A stretch of DNA of 34,747 nucleotides from contig NW_003124902.1 in the NCBI RefSeq assembly GCF_000003605.2, positions 151,666 to 186,412 on the forward strand, read 5' to 3'. A program made the position numbers and the translations under genes. The notes under the pieces are model-generated. The model was given only the letters and a program-made list of their open reading frames with translations, ran no database searches and was not told the origin of the DNA. The stretch is from Saccoglossus kowalevskii (lineage: Eukaryota > Hemichordata > Enteropneusta > Harrimaniidae). Position 1 is the stretch's first letter, and each line of letters starts with the position of its first letter. Positions 1 to 8,550 of this stretch are shown piece after piece.

Positions 1-439
1 TTAAATAATAATAGTTAAATCGTAACTTCGCGTCATCGTGTATCGTTTTTTTTTTCATTTTAAAAAGTCCCATCTAATTACTTATGCGGCAACTTTCACA
101 ATGTTAGTATATAGGCTCGTATATTTCCATGGTTTATCAACATTTTGCACACCGCGCAATACGTAACCGATAGTGAATTAATTTGTTCGTGTTTGTTTGT
201 TTGTGCCGGCTATTTGCATGACCACTCACCAGAGAGTCCTCTTGTGGTAACACTAATGCAAAGTTTACATTTTACTGTGATTTCTATATATCTTGAAAAT
301 AAATATCATTTAACGTCTGATGTCATGTCAAATGAATAATCTGTTAAATTTTTAATGTTGGTGAATTTAACCTTCCTTTTTAAAAAATACCTAGAATCCT
401 ACTCATCATCAGACATCATTAAATATATATATATATATT

Positions 440-817
440 GACGAAAGTCTTGGCAGTTCTCAGTCTATATATTTCTGTATAGATATTTAACATAATCATC
501 TTGGTACATACGAGGCCTATGATATTCTACAATTTACTTTTACACATATCTCTAGAACCATTAATCTTATTTCAATAAAACTTGGTGCTTATATAATCTG
601 AGATAATCCACAGATGTAACATTAAATGTATACCTAGACATTTCGGTCAGTATTATCAAAAAGGAGAGCTATACTAGCAGGTACGATTTTAAGTATTCGA
701 TTAATTTTAATTATTTCCATATTTCATTGGGATACATACCCTCAGCGTACATGAGTTTTTACTAAATTTTATTTGATTCATAATAATGTATTTTTGTGTA
801 CATGTCCTTGTCGACAG
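440..817 (+). repeat. Intron segment paralogous to 7408-7662
   Basis: The intron directly before the first DED exon shares ordered blocks with the intron before the second DED exon. These include agtcttggcagttctcagtct versus agtctttgcagttactcagtct, and a TTTCAATAAAACTTGGTGCT-like block versus CCAATGAAACTTGGCACATAT. Other shared blocks are ttttaattatttcca and the acceptor region tacatgtNcttgtNNacag. The blocks suggest a duplication that included intron and exon. The aaacttgg block also resembles a dispersed invertebrate repeat, so part of the similarity could come from a repeat family. Positions 1-440 show nothing I can assign beyond a short (AT)n tract at about 423-439. Confidence 0.5.
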
Positions 818-1108
818 AGTTCAAAATAATGCTTGATTTAACGGAAGGACTTGATCCAAAGATTAAAAAAGGTGAAAGAGAGAAGATTAAAAGAACATTT
901 GATCTATTCGTGAAGTTAAAAGAAATTAATCACCTATCCAGTACTAAAGACGATGTATTAGTTGCATTATTGAATGCGGCTGGTCGCAATGACTTGGCTT
1001 TGCAAGTTAGAACCAGGTTCAGATTTGGATTTGATCGAGCCATAACGGACAGGGAACTCAAAAAAGAAACAGAGGGTGAAATTAATGAACCTACAGGCAA
1101 CAACTCAA
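818..1108 (+). CDS. Death effector domain exon of the fusion gene (helices 2-6)
   Basis: Death effector domains are six-helix modules that assemble FADD/caspase-8-type complexes. This exon begins EFKIML, continues through a basic helix-3 region (KKGEREKIK) and FDLFVKL, and ends with GRNDLALQV, which contains the RxDL signature of DEDs in helix 6. It aligns without large gaps to the pattern of FADD (LxxLKFL, then LDLFxxL, then RxDLL). Only helix 1 is absent. A charged tail (FDRAITDRELKK) follows. The exon is phase 1-1 and 97 codons long. An in-frame ATG at 801, inside the intron's acceptor region, would give a helix-1-less start; I prefer splicing because the paralogue shows the same acceptor with a proper helix-1 exon upstream. 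Identity to the paralogue is about 69% over 88 residues, with mostly conservative changes. Confidence 0.82.
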
Positions 1109-3245
1109 GTAAGTGGGACATTTATTGTCATATTTCCTTTTCTTGCTTTGTTTATATTTCAACAGTTTTCTGAAATGGATTGAACTGTATATTCAATATA
1201 TTGCTTGTGTTAGTTTCATGGCTGACTATATGTTCATTTTATTGAACCAATTTGCATAATTAATTGTTTTAGCGTGTTTTGCATCTTTGCAAGTCTACTC
1301 AAATGTATTAAAACTTTGTAAAATTTTGGGCAAATTAATTAGCTAATTATTTTTTGTTTCATCAGTTTGCTAAAATGTTTCTTTAGATAAATGATTATAC
1401 AGTTGATATAATGATTATAGTCTGCAGATTAAATAGCTTATTTGAATATTATTTATACGTTTTTGTTGTCAACTTTTCCTTCTGTCTCATATTAACCCAA
1501 GAAAAAATGTATCAGTAAACGTCCAGTAAAATTTATTTGTTGAGATTGTCCTCATTTTAGTTTTCAATTGATCAGCTTAAGGTAGCAGCAGAGGTAAAAT
1601 TGAACTGTGATTCAGACTTTCTGTTTAACTTTACTAAGAATACTACTATAACAATATCATCTGAAAGCTTTGATGTAGGCGAATACGGTAGCATGCCATG
1701 CCACTATTCGTTTAGGGGTTCGTTGCCTGGTGATCAGTATCGCTATTGTGATATCGAGACTCGCGAATCTAGTCTACAGCGTTATCAACGATCTGTACAA
1801 TTCACAGGTCATTTGCATGTAAAAATGTTTTCATTAGTGGGAATAGTGAAACAAAAATTGGTCGTCAGGTAACCCATTGTAAAAAATATTGGTATGGCAT
1901 ATACACTACCGTATTCGCCTGTATCTAAGCATTTAGCAATCTGATTAAAATAAGATCCTAGTTTGGGCTTTTTTTTAATTTGAGTTTAATTATTTATTTT
2001 TACTATACATTTTGGTATGTGGCGATAGTTAAAAAAAAACAATCACAAGTACGTAAAAAAAAGATAATATAAAAAAATAGTAAAAGTAAAATAAATATAT
2101 AAAATAAAATAAAATACAATACAATACACGCTGTACAATACATAACATTTTAATCAGATTGAGCATTCAGATAATATGTCTGAACTTTATACAACTTATG
2201 TTTCCACAGATCCCACCTCATCACATTCACTGATGGACATTATCAAAGGAGCTTCGGTAAGTGATAATATTTGGAAATGACTACATCATTGATTTAAATA
2301 ATATTTACATTAGTTCAAAGAGCAATATCATTCATCGAAACCAAACACACACATTACAATCGAGTTTTACTTTGGTTTTCATTTCAGGGACTTTTGGCAA
2401 ATGTCCTAGATACACCAAAAATTACGGTGGAACCATATTTTGACAACAGTGACAGACCCTTCGATGAAACATGGGATTGGATGTCTGAAGTTAATGACCA
2501 TACAAGTATCGCTGCGTTATCTATTCCAGGCACTCATTGTTCACTTGCCCTTCATGAAGGTGATTTTGGAACACATTACTACAAATGTCAAAGTAAAAGC
2601 CTAACATCCCAGCTCAAGGCCGGCATCAGGTTCATAGATGTTCGGTGTAGAAATAGTACGAATCTTCCTATTCACCATGGTCAGGTGTACCAGAAATGTA
2701 TTCTCACAGATGTAATCAATGATTGTCTCAGATATCTCGAATACCACCCCACTGAAACTATTATCATGAAAATAGAAAGAGAGGAAGTAACTCAATTCGA
2801 CACAAAAGTGGGAATGGATGAAAAGGTGAAAGCCGTTATCGACATGACTAGATGGAGAGAAAAGTTCTGGGTTGAAAGCCACATACCAGAAATGTATGAA
2901 GCACGTGGAAAAATTATCATTTTTCACCACTACGAAAATGCAAGTATTGGTATCGATTATGAGTCACTTATAATCGAAAACAGCCGCAATATCAATATCA
3001 ATCATAAAATATCAAGTGTTAAATATAATCTTGATAAAGCTGCTGACAGTTCTGTCAATAGCTTATTCGTGACCGAGCTCAGTGGATCTGGAAGTGGTAA
3101 CAAACCTTTTTCAGCTGCATTGAAAGTCAATAAAGAGGTACACTTCAAAATTAGGTACAACAAGAAAAGATGGGGTATTGTTGCCATGGATTTTCCTGGC
3201 ATTAAACTAATTCGGGATATAATAAGTTCCAACATGAACGATTAA
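818..3245 (+). CDS. DED-PI-PLC X fusion gene (three visible exons, 5' end missing)
   Basis: Exons 818-1108, 2210-2256 and 2388-3245 join to 398 residues plus stop. The first exon starts at codon position 2 after an acceptor (gtcgacag) and ends with one codon base before a GTAAGT donor. The second starts at codon position 2 (acceptor ttccacag) and ends on a whole codon before GTAAGT. The third starts on a whole codon (acceptor atttcag). Both junctions keep the frame with no stop. Domain order is a death effector domain, a short linker (about 25 residues around SLMDIIKGASG), then a complete phospholipase C X domain. No signal peptide or membrane segment is visible, which fits a cytosolic protein. 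DED helix 1 is missing; the paralogue at 7103 carries it on a separate upstream exon, so the true start should lie left of the window. The fused architecture is inferred from phase; no transcript was seen. Confidence 0.75.
1561..1868 (+). pseudogene. CUB-like orphan exon inside the fusion gene's intron
   Basis: An open frame follows a good acceptor (tcctcattttag) and ends at donor CAG|GTAACC. It has a CUB-like start: a Cys, then TITISSESFDVGEYGSMPC, then YSFRGSLPGDQYRY. If spliced to 2210-2256 it continues in the alternative frame as LVVRSHLITFTDGHYQRSF, which resembles the last strands of a CUB domain (hydrophobic-x-F-x-D, then GF). Only two cysteines are evident. From 1561 it is phase 0, which does not fit the phase-1 DED exon. 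Using acceptors at 1585, 1588 or 1591 makes it fit the DED exon, but it then leaves two codon bases and shifts the PLC exon into a stop (TGA 2441-2443). I read it as a relic or an isoform-truncating exon. CUB domains are normally extracellular, unlike DEDs. Confidence 0.4.
2210..2256 (+). CDS. 47-nt linker exon between the DED and PLC exons
   Basis: The exon is bounded by acceptor tttccacag and donor GTAAGT. Joined to the DED exon it reads NPTSSHSLMDIIKGAS, then runs into GLLANVLDTP of the next exon. The frame is open and compatible at both ends. The stretch from SLMDII to LANVL could form a short amphipathic helix linking the two domains. The same bases in the next frame read RSHLITFTDGHYQRSF, which continues a CUB-like open frame from 1561-1868 (see that entry), so the exon is open in two frames. 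Confidence 0.6.
2388..3245 (+). CDS. Phosphatidylinositol-specific phospholipase C X-domain exon (bacterial type)
   Basis: This exon encodes 285 residues ending at a TAA. PI-PLC X enzymes cleave phosphatidylinositol (or GPI anchors) into diacylglycerol and an inositol phosphate, using two histidines. Counting from the TTG codon at 2394, the visible motifs are WDWMSEV (27-33), SIPGTH with the first catalytic His at 48, QLKAGIRFIDVR (73-84) with the substrate-binding Arg at 84, IHHG (93-96) for the second catalytic His, HPTETIIMKI (118-127), and AMDFPG with the C-terminal Asp at 266. Spacing is close to the Bacillus PI-PLC arrangement and length is normal for a single-domain enzyme. There is no Y, C2, EF-hand or PH domain of canonical eukaryotic PLC. 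Oddity: the residue after His48 is Cys (codon TGT), where this family nearly always has Asp. Confidence 0.93.
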   Translation, partial: GLLANVLDTPKITVEPYFDNSDRPFDETWDWMSEVNDHTSIAALSIPGTHCSLALHEGDFGTHYYKCQSKSLTSQLKAGIRFIDVRCRNSTNLPIHHGQVYQKCILTDVINDCLRYLEYHPTETIIMKIEREEVTQFDTKVGMDEKVKAVIDMTRWREKFWVESHIPEMYEARGKIIIFHHYENASIGIDYESLIIENSRNININHKISSVKYNLDKAADSSVNSLFVTELSGSGSGNKPFSAALKVNKEVHFKIRYNKKRWGIVAMDFPGIKLIRDIISSNMND

Positions 3246-5500
3246 TCTTCAAAAGAGGATAAGAACGTGATGCAATGCAAATAATTTGAACAATGTTGTT
3301 TGCAATCTTTTAATTGAAATTGAATGATCTTCAAATACGTCATGCCCTCTATATTAGTACAAGGAGTTACTGGTTGTACCATGAATAATTCAGGTGACCA
3401 ATTACATCAATATGTGTAATTGATAAGTGAGTGAATGAACAAGGATGATCTTTGATGAACTCACCAATTTAGCATTGAAACCAATCAGTCGGCGCCATGC
3501 AGACGCACATATTAAATATATTAAATAACAAACAAGTTCAATGGCGTGAACGCTGGACGCTTCCATATATATGTTGCCAGTGCCCAAATACCTGTACATA
3601 AACAAGACACATTATTCCTATTAGAGTATTAGTATTACTACGATGAGCAGCATAACCTCATCACAAAAACTTTCTGAAACAATTCAAGCCACAAGGCCCT
3701 TTGTGGTTATGTGATCGAAGGTTTCTCTATTTGCTCATAAACCTGACTCTCACACATTCAACGAGACCCAGATCGACAATGCTCACCAGAAACAACACAA
3801 TCAAGTTTGTCACATGCTGATTACATTCACAATGACGAAAAGGCTTTATCTGCAGGAATCGCTGGCTGATGAAACAAACAGTGATGTCATATCGGATGGT
3901 TAATTATTACATCAAATGATATACAAAGTAGTGATATAGTGTTACTTAGCGCATTGACAAGACAATGAGCACGCCGTATATAAAACATTTGATACTGCGA
4001 GTGCCAAATCAACAATTTGTGTGCAAAATTGCGCAAAGTAGTACGTCCCAAATCTGTCACACCAGGCAACCGTGATGACACGACCAATGATGCATGTGAG
4101 TGGCAATCGTCAGTAAAAAAAATACATTGATGGGATGACTATTTATAAGGACTAATGGGACACGATTCATACAACACAAATTATGACACGAATATCTCAT
4201 TGTACAATAACAAAGAAACAAATTCTACTAATTAATCAATATATGCGTTTAAAAATGTCACATTCATCTCAATTATTTTCATTTCATGTTGAGCATTTTA
4301 CAGGGTAAACACCAGAATGTCAATGTGTCAATACCACGTATATTAGAAGCTATTAGAATTATTATCGGAAAGTGAACTTTTAATCTTATAAATTGATGAG
4401 TCTCGAAGTGAAAAGAACCCCACAAGTTTTAATAACAATCGATTCGTGTAATTATTTACACGTATATCAACGAAAAATGAGGTTTTTTGAATGAATTATT
4501 GCTGTTACATATACAGTACAGAAATTATTCTATGTTATTCTTTGTTGTGTGTAAACACAAAGATTTCAGTCTACACTATATAAATAATATCTATACTAGA
4601 ATCAAATATTATTAAAATATGATCATGTTGTACTGGTGCTTAGTATTGAATTTGCAAAGTTTAATAAAACCAATCAAAATCAAATCACTGAAAGGAAAAA
4701 TGAGGTTTCTTGAATGATTTTTTTGTATATAGGTTTTTATTGCATAGAGATTATGTATGCATATTTGATGCTGTTTAAAACACTAACTATGGAAATTAGC
4801 ATTTCAAAAGAAAAAAAATTAGGAGTAGGTCACGATGACGTAGTGATTGCACCATGACCTAGTCTTGTGACCACCGACCATTGGTGATACAAATGTATCA
4901 CTATCATTTATTAAAAATGTCTAATTTTAAAAAATGGAACCTAGTGGATGCATTAGGATATGGATATTTTCAAGATAGCTTTGATAAGGTTCAAATAAAG
5001 CAAATAATCATTAGATGAAGGAAAGCTATATAAAAAGGAGATGTCTATCCTCCTTCTTGTAGCATTAACTTCAGTGTCACGTGACTAGTTTGCATAATAA
5101 TTTCAGAAATTGATTAAAAAATATTCATATAGGCCGTTGTTGTTTGAAGGCGATATCCGATTTATTAACACTTGGGGCCATATCGTATAAATGAAAGGAA
5201 AACATAAATACACCATAGATTAACGGAACTATGCAAGGTCGATATAAAATCAAAATATACCATGAACATTAACACTATAGTATAATATACCATAATTATA
5301 ATGAAAAATACAAAGTGTATTCAATAAGGTATGCAACTTGTAATATGTGATTAAACACATTCGCACGTGTCTCATGGTAAATTTGGTTTGTTTTTTGTAT
5401 GTTAATTTCAGGGCTATACATGCTATGATTAAACCGTCATTTTGTTCTACCATCAGCTATGTCATATTGATAACCACAGTGTACCTACTAACTCATTGCT
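3246..5500. other. 3' UTR and intergenic DNA
   Basis: No exon-like frame with splice sites is visible. The first part must hold the fusion gene's 3' UTR. A clear AATAAA occurs only at about 4662-4667, so either the 3' UTR is about 1.4 kb long or a variant polyadenylation signal nearer the stop is used. A perfect GTCACGTGAC palindrome lies near 5075-5084. Confidence 0.4.
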
Positions 5501-5539
5501 GAAGCATTTTGCAATGTGCCCTTTGCTCCGTGTTTAAAC

Positions 5540-5593
5540 GGTCAATAAGCTTATACACGCTAGTTTTGCGTTTCCGGTCGCGGTAATCAGTGC
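5540..5593 (+). other. Candidate 5' non-coding exon of the stand-alone DED gene
   Basis: A short CpG-bearing stretch (cgtttccggtcgcggtaatcag) ends at a strong donor, GCG|GTGAGT, at 5594. It lies on the correct strand and upstream of the 7056 acceptor that opens the DED helix-1 exon. A TATA-like cttatacacgc precedes it at about 5550-5560. No start codon is needed because the coding ATG is at 7103. This is inference from splice signals only. Confidence 0.22.
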
Positions 5594-6507
5594 GGTGAGT
5601 ATCTATTTCATCAATACAAAAACTATTCTTCGTGTACTTTCTATTAGATAATATTATCGTAATATGGCTTTGCTAGTTAACAAGGTGGTTGTGTTCACTC
5701 ACACTTGACACACACTAAAAAAAAAAAAAATCGCGCTACCTGGGTATAGACAAAATGGCGGACCTCATGGGAATCTGATCAACTTTGTAAATTTTCAATT
5801 GAGTGCAGTTAATATGGACATCGTTCGGGCCAAGTGTTAAAACTGTCACCTGGTACCCTATGCGTTAATGAAGAAGAAGTAGCCATGATGCATACGACCA
5901 CTGTGACAGTTTCAAAGTTTTCTGACCATGACTAGCTTTCACGACAGACAGCGTGTTCTTTTAAGTTACACTATTAGACTTTGAACCACAGATGAACACA
6001 GATCTTGATCAACATACCGGTAATCATTCAAACTGATAACAGCTTTAGTATACAGGAGTGTTAGTTTGTACTTAAACATGTTCGTCCATTCGTTTTCATT
6101 TTAGAAAGATGATTTTGGATTGAATAATTTCTCTGGTTTAATAGGGGAAACGGGTAACTTGATATATGGCTAGCTGTCCGGTTCTTTTTGGTGAACATAT
6201 AACAACGTATTTTTTTAATAATATGAAAATATATAGTGCGGTGTTGAATTCATTAAGTTGGTAGAATGAATTTTTCATTTAAATCGTGCGTCCGTTATTT
6301 AACGGACATGCCTGGATAGTGCCTGGATTCAAAGTTGGCATTTTGACCTTGTAATTTTTCTCACGGAAACAAACTTTCAACATGTAATTTCTCAAACATG
6401 TCTTTAGGCGAACTTGGTTTTAACATTGCGCATGGTGAGTTTTGTTTTGTGATTTGATTCAGAATGGCGGAGTGGCGGCCATGCTGTTGATTGTCATGCG
6501 GTCTTAA

Positions 6508-6632
6508 AGCGCGGTGGTCGTCGCGCAGCGCGTGTTTGAATTTCATGTAAATAAACAATGTATTTTACACGCGTTGTATGCGTCGCTATGAGTCCCATAT
6601 CGAACAGGACGCGGCACGACGACTGCAGTCCT
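6508..6632. mobile_element. TTAA-type MITE, degenerate copy
   Basis: This matches the element at 15858-15982 over nearly its whole length: gcggtggtcgtcgcgcagcg, then ttcatgtaaa, then ttacacgcgttg, then gtcccatatcgaacaggac. The left terminus follows TTAA (6504-6507). The right terminus has decayed (gcacgacgactgcagtcctt), so the inverted repeat is imperfect and a right-hand TTAA is no longer clear. It is too short to encode a transposase. Confidence 0.7.
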
Positions 6633-7055
6633 TCAACCATTTTGCAGTCGAGCTTCAAAGTTGCCTTTTCTCAGTGAGTTACTGCTTCTCATGCCATTCT
6701 TATTGTTAAAGCCTATTGATTGCCTGTATTTACCAAGAATGATTTTTACTGTGTATTCATCCAGTTTATGTCTGTCACAGTGTAAGGCCTGCTTATTGAT
6801 GTTGAGAGGGCATCCACAGAACTCACACTGCACAGGGGCATTTCACTGCTAAAATGGAGTAGACAAGACAATAGTACTAGAAATGAAATACACATATTCA
6901 TCTATTTTTATGAGAAAAAAATCCGGTATACACTGATATATGTGGGGATCGATTGTAACCTTTTTGGTATATTGTCACTGTTAGTAAACACTGAACAAAG
7001 GTTATTAAACGGTTTTGTATATTAATATTTCAATCTTGCTTGTCTTACTTTTCAG

Positions 7056-7102
7056 GGTGAAATTTCATAATGTTCACAAATTTCCTAATTCAATGATGTA
7101 AT
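7056..7102 (+). promoter_or_regulatory. 5' UTR part of the DED helix-1 exon, with two micro-uORFs
   Basis: The exon opens after a strong acceptor (cttgtcttacttttcag, ending at 7055). Before the coding ATG at 7103 it contains an 8-codon uORF starting at 7070 (ATGTTC, ending CAATGA), then ATGATGTAA. The uORF stop TGA overlaps the next ATG. Upstream ATGs of this kind could dampen translation of the DED protein. The exon model is inferred from splice signals and DED homology. Confidence 0.4.
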
Positions 7103-7940
7103 ATGGACTGCTTTATTCTTTATTTAAACGGATTGGCAAGTGATGTCTCATCTGGAGGTAAGATATACCACTCATATACCAAAATGAGGGTTACAATATG
7201 TCTTATGTTAAGTGCATATGTGCAGTTTAATACGTTAACGATCTGTATTTAAATGAATTTGTGTAAGTTTGATATGCTTGTTGAACCTCCATTTTAGTCA
7301 AATGTAAAAATGACACTCCCTAATATCAGACAAAATAAATAATGTATAACTCTTATAAAAACTACCAATCGTGTTTGAGTAACCACTACCCTGTGGTGTT
7401 TTTGTTTCTCTGAATGGGAGTCTTTGCAGTTACTCAGTCTGTCTGTGTGTCTGTTCAAGAACGACTCATCATATTCCAATGAAACTTGGCACATATATAA
7501 TCAGGAACAAAATTGCAAGCAAAGGTGGTTAGTTTAGCTGGTGACAATTTTAATACTTTTTTTCACATTTCCATTTTTAATTATTTCCAATCAACTCAGC
7601 TTCCTTTTGATATATTTCCGTACAAAAATAATTCAATTATATGTACATGTTCTTGTTAACAGAGTTCACTACTATGCTTGGATTAACTGAAGGACTCGAT
7701 CCGCAAATTAAAAAAGGTGAAAGAGAAAAAATTAAAAAAACATTTGATCTATTTATTAAGTTAAAAGAAATGAATCACCTATCCAGAACTAAATCCGATG
7801 TACTGATTAAATTACTCGATGTTTCTGGCCGCAAAGACTTGGCTTTGGAAGTTAAAGTCAGATATAAATTTGGATTTGACAGGGAAGTATCTGACAAAGA
7901 ACTGAAAAAAGCCACACAGGAGGAGAATTCTGTTTTGTAG
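7103..7940 (+). CDS. Stand-alone death effector domain protein (two exons)
   Basis: Exons 7103-7157 and 7663-7940 join through donor GAG|GTAAGA and acceptor cttgttaacag with matching phase (one codon base plus two). The product has 110 residues. Exon 1 reads MDCFILYLNGLASDVSSG, which aligns with the FADD N-terminus (MDxFLxLL, then SSSLSSSE) and supplies helix 1. Exon 2 supplies helices 2-6: EFTTML, KKGEREKIKK, FDLFIKL, and GRKDLALEV with the RxDL motif at residues 75-78. The protein is essentially one complete DED plus a charged tail. The stop at 7938 lies 12 nt before a GTAAGT (7953) matching the donor of the paralogous DED exon. Any downstream exon would therefore be 3' UTR and should not trigger decay by the 50-nt rule. 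By analogy with short DED-only proteins it could be an adaptor or a competitive inhibitor; that is inference. Confidence 0.72.
7408..7662 (+). repeat. Intron segment paralogous to 440-817
   Basis: This is the counterpart of the first intron segment. It lies immediately before the second DED exon and shares the agtcttNgcagtt block, the AAACTTGG block, ttttaattatttcc and the acceptor region. It is shorter (about 255 bases against 378), mostly through deletion in its middle. Confidence 0.5.
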
Positions 7941-8029
7941 ACAACAATTAAAGTAAGTCCAATATTTTTTTTAATTCGTTGAATATTCTAATTGGGTGTT
8001 TGAGTTCACGTGTTTTGATAAAATTACAC

Positions 8030-8325
8030 TGACTGGCGGTCATTTGTGTTCAAAATCACAATATTTGAGCAAATCATCAACCATTTCTCGGGCATGCTTG
8101 AGTCTCTCGGTAATTGCCTACCAGGTGCGGGAGTTAAGTGTATGTAAATATATTGTGTCTTCTGTAACAAGCTTCGTGAGACCACAATTGTATGCGGTGT
8201 TACTCTGGAAAATGTTGCCTCTTCAAGCTTCACTTTTTGAACCGCAAAATCAAAACAATCCATCAGAAATGAATGATTGCAATGTACCAACTATTAATTA
8301 CGACGACCCTCTGCCAAATTCACAG
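8030..8325 (+). pseudogene. Decayed LINE reverse-transcriptase fragment
   Basis: The + strand reads SVTSFVRPQL, then YAVLLW, which resembles the conserved end of the reverse-transcriptase domain of CR1/L2/Jockey-type LINEs (typically xLVRPxLEYAxxVW). Preceding residues in the same frame (STISRACLSLSVIAYQVREL) are weakly compatible with the helical region before it. No catalytic box or endonuclease is seen and the frame is short, so this is a small relic. The following stretch up to a possible CAG|GT donor at 8325 is open but not recognised. Confidence 0.35.
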
Positions 8326-8550
8326 GTCATACAAAGGGCAACACAGGCATACTGATTGCCGTCATGTGGCTTTACCGTTACCATTGAAATTATACATCCG
8401 GAGGCAGTTATGCTATTACCGAAACGACCCTATAGTATTGGACTTAAAACAATTATTGATAAGGCTCAAAGGTTGTTTAAGATGTTTAGGACGGTTCATG
8501 TAATGCTCAATGTCTCGTTAATATTGTTGGTCATGAAACAGTTGACATAA

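Noticed and set aside
5752-5778. AAAATGGCGGACC, a start-codon-like context
   Set aside because: The frame closes after seven codons. Similar AAAATGGCG motifs elsewhere (12236, 12949) also close quickly and may be YY1-like sites or repeats.
6391-6433. Short ATG exon (MSLGELGFNIAHG) before a GTGAGT donor
   Set aside because: Splicing to the 7056 acceptor gives an immediate stop, so it cannot extend the DED protein. At best it is a uORF.
8356-8550. 64-codon open frame (IEIIHPEAVMLLPKRPYS) after the second DED locus
   Set aside because: Looks protein-like but has no recognisable domain and no phase-compatible splice sites linking it to the DED exons.
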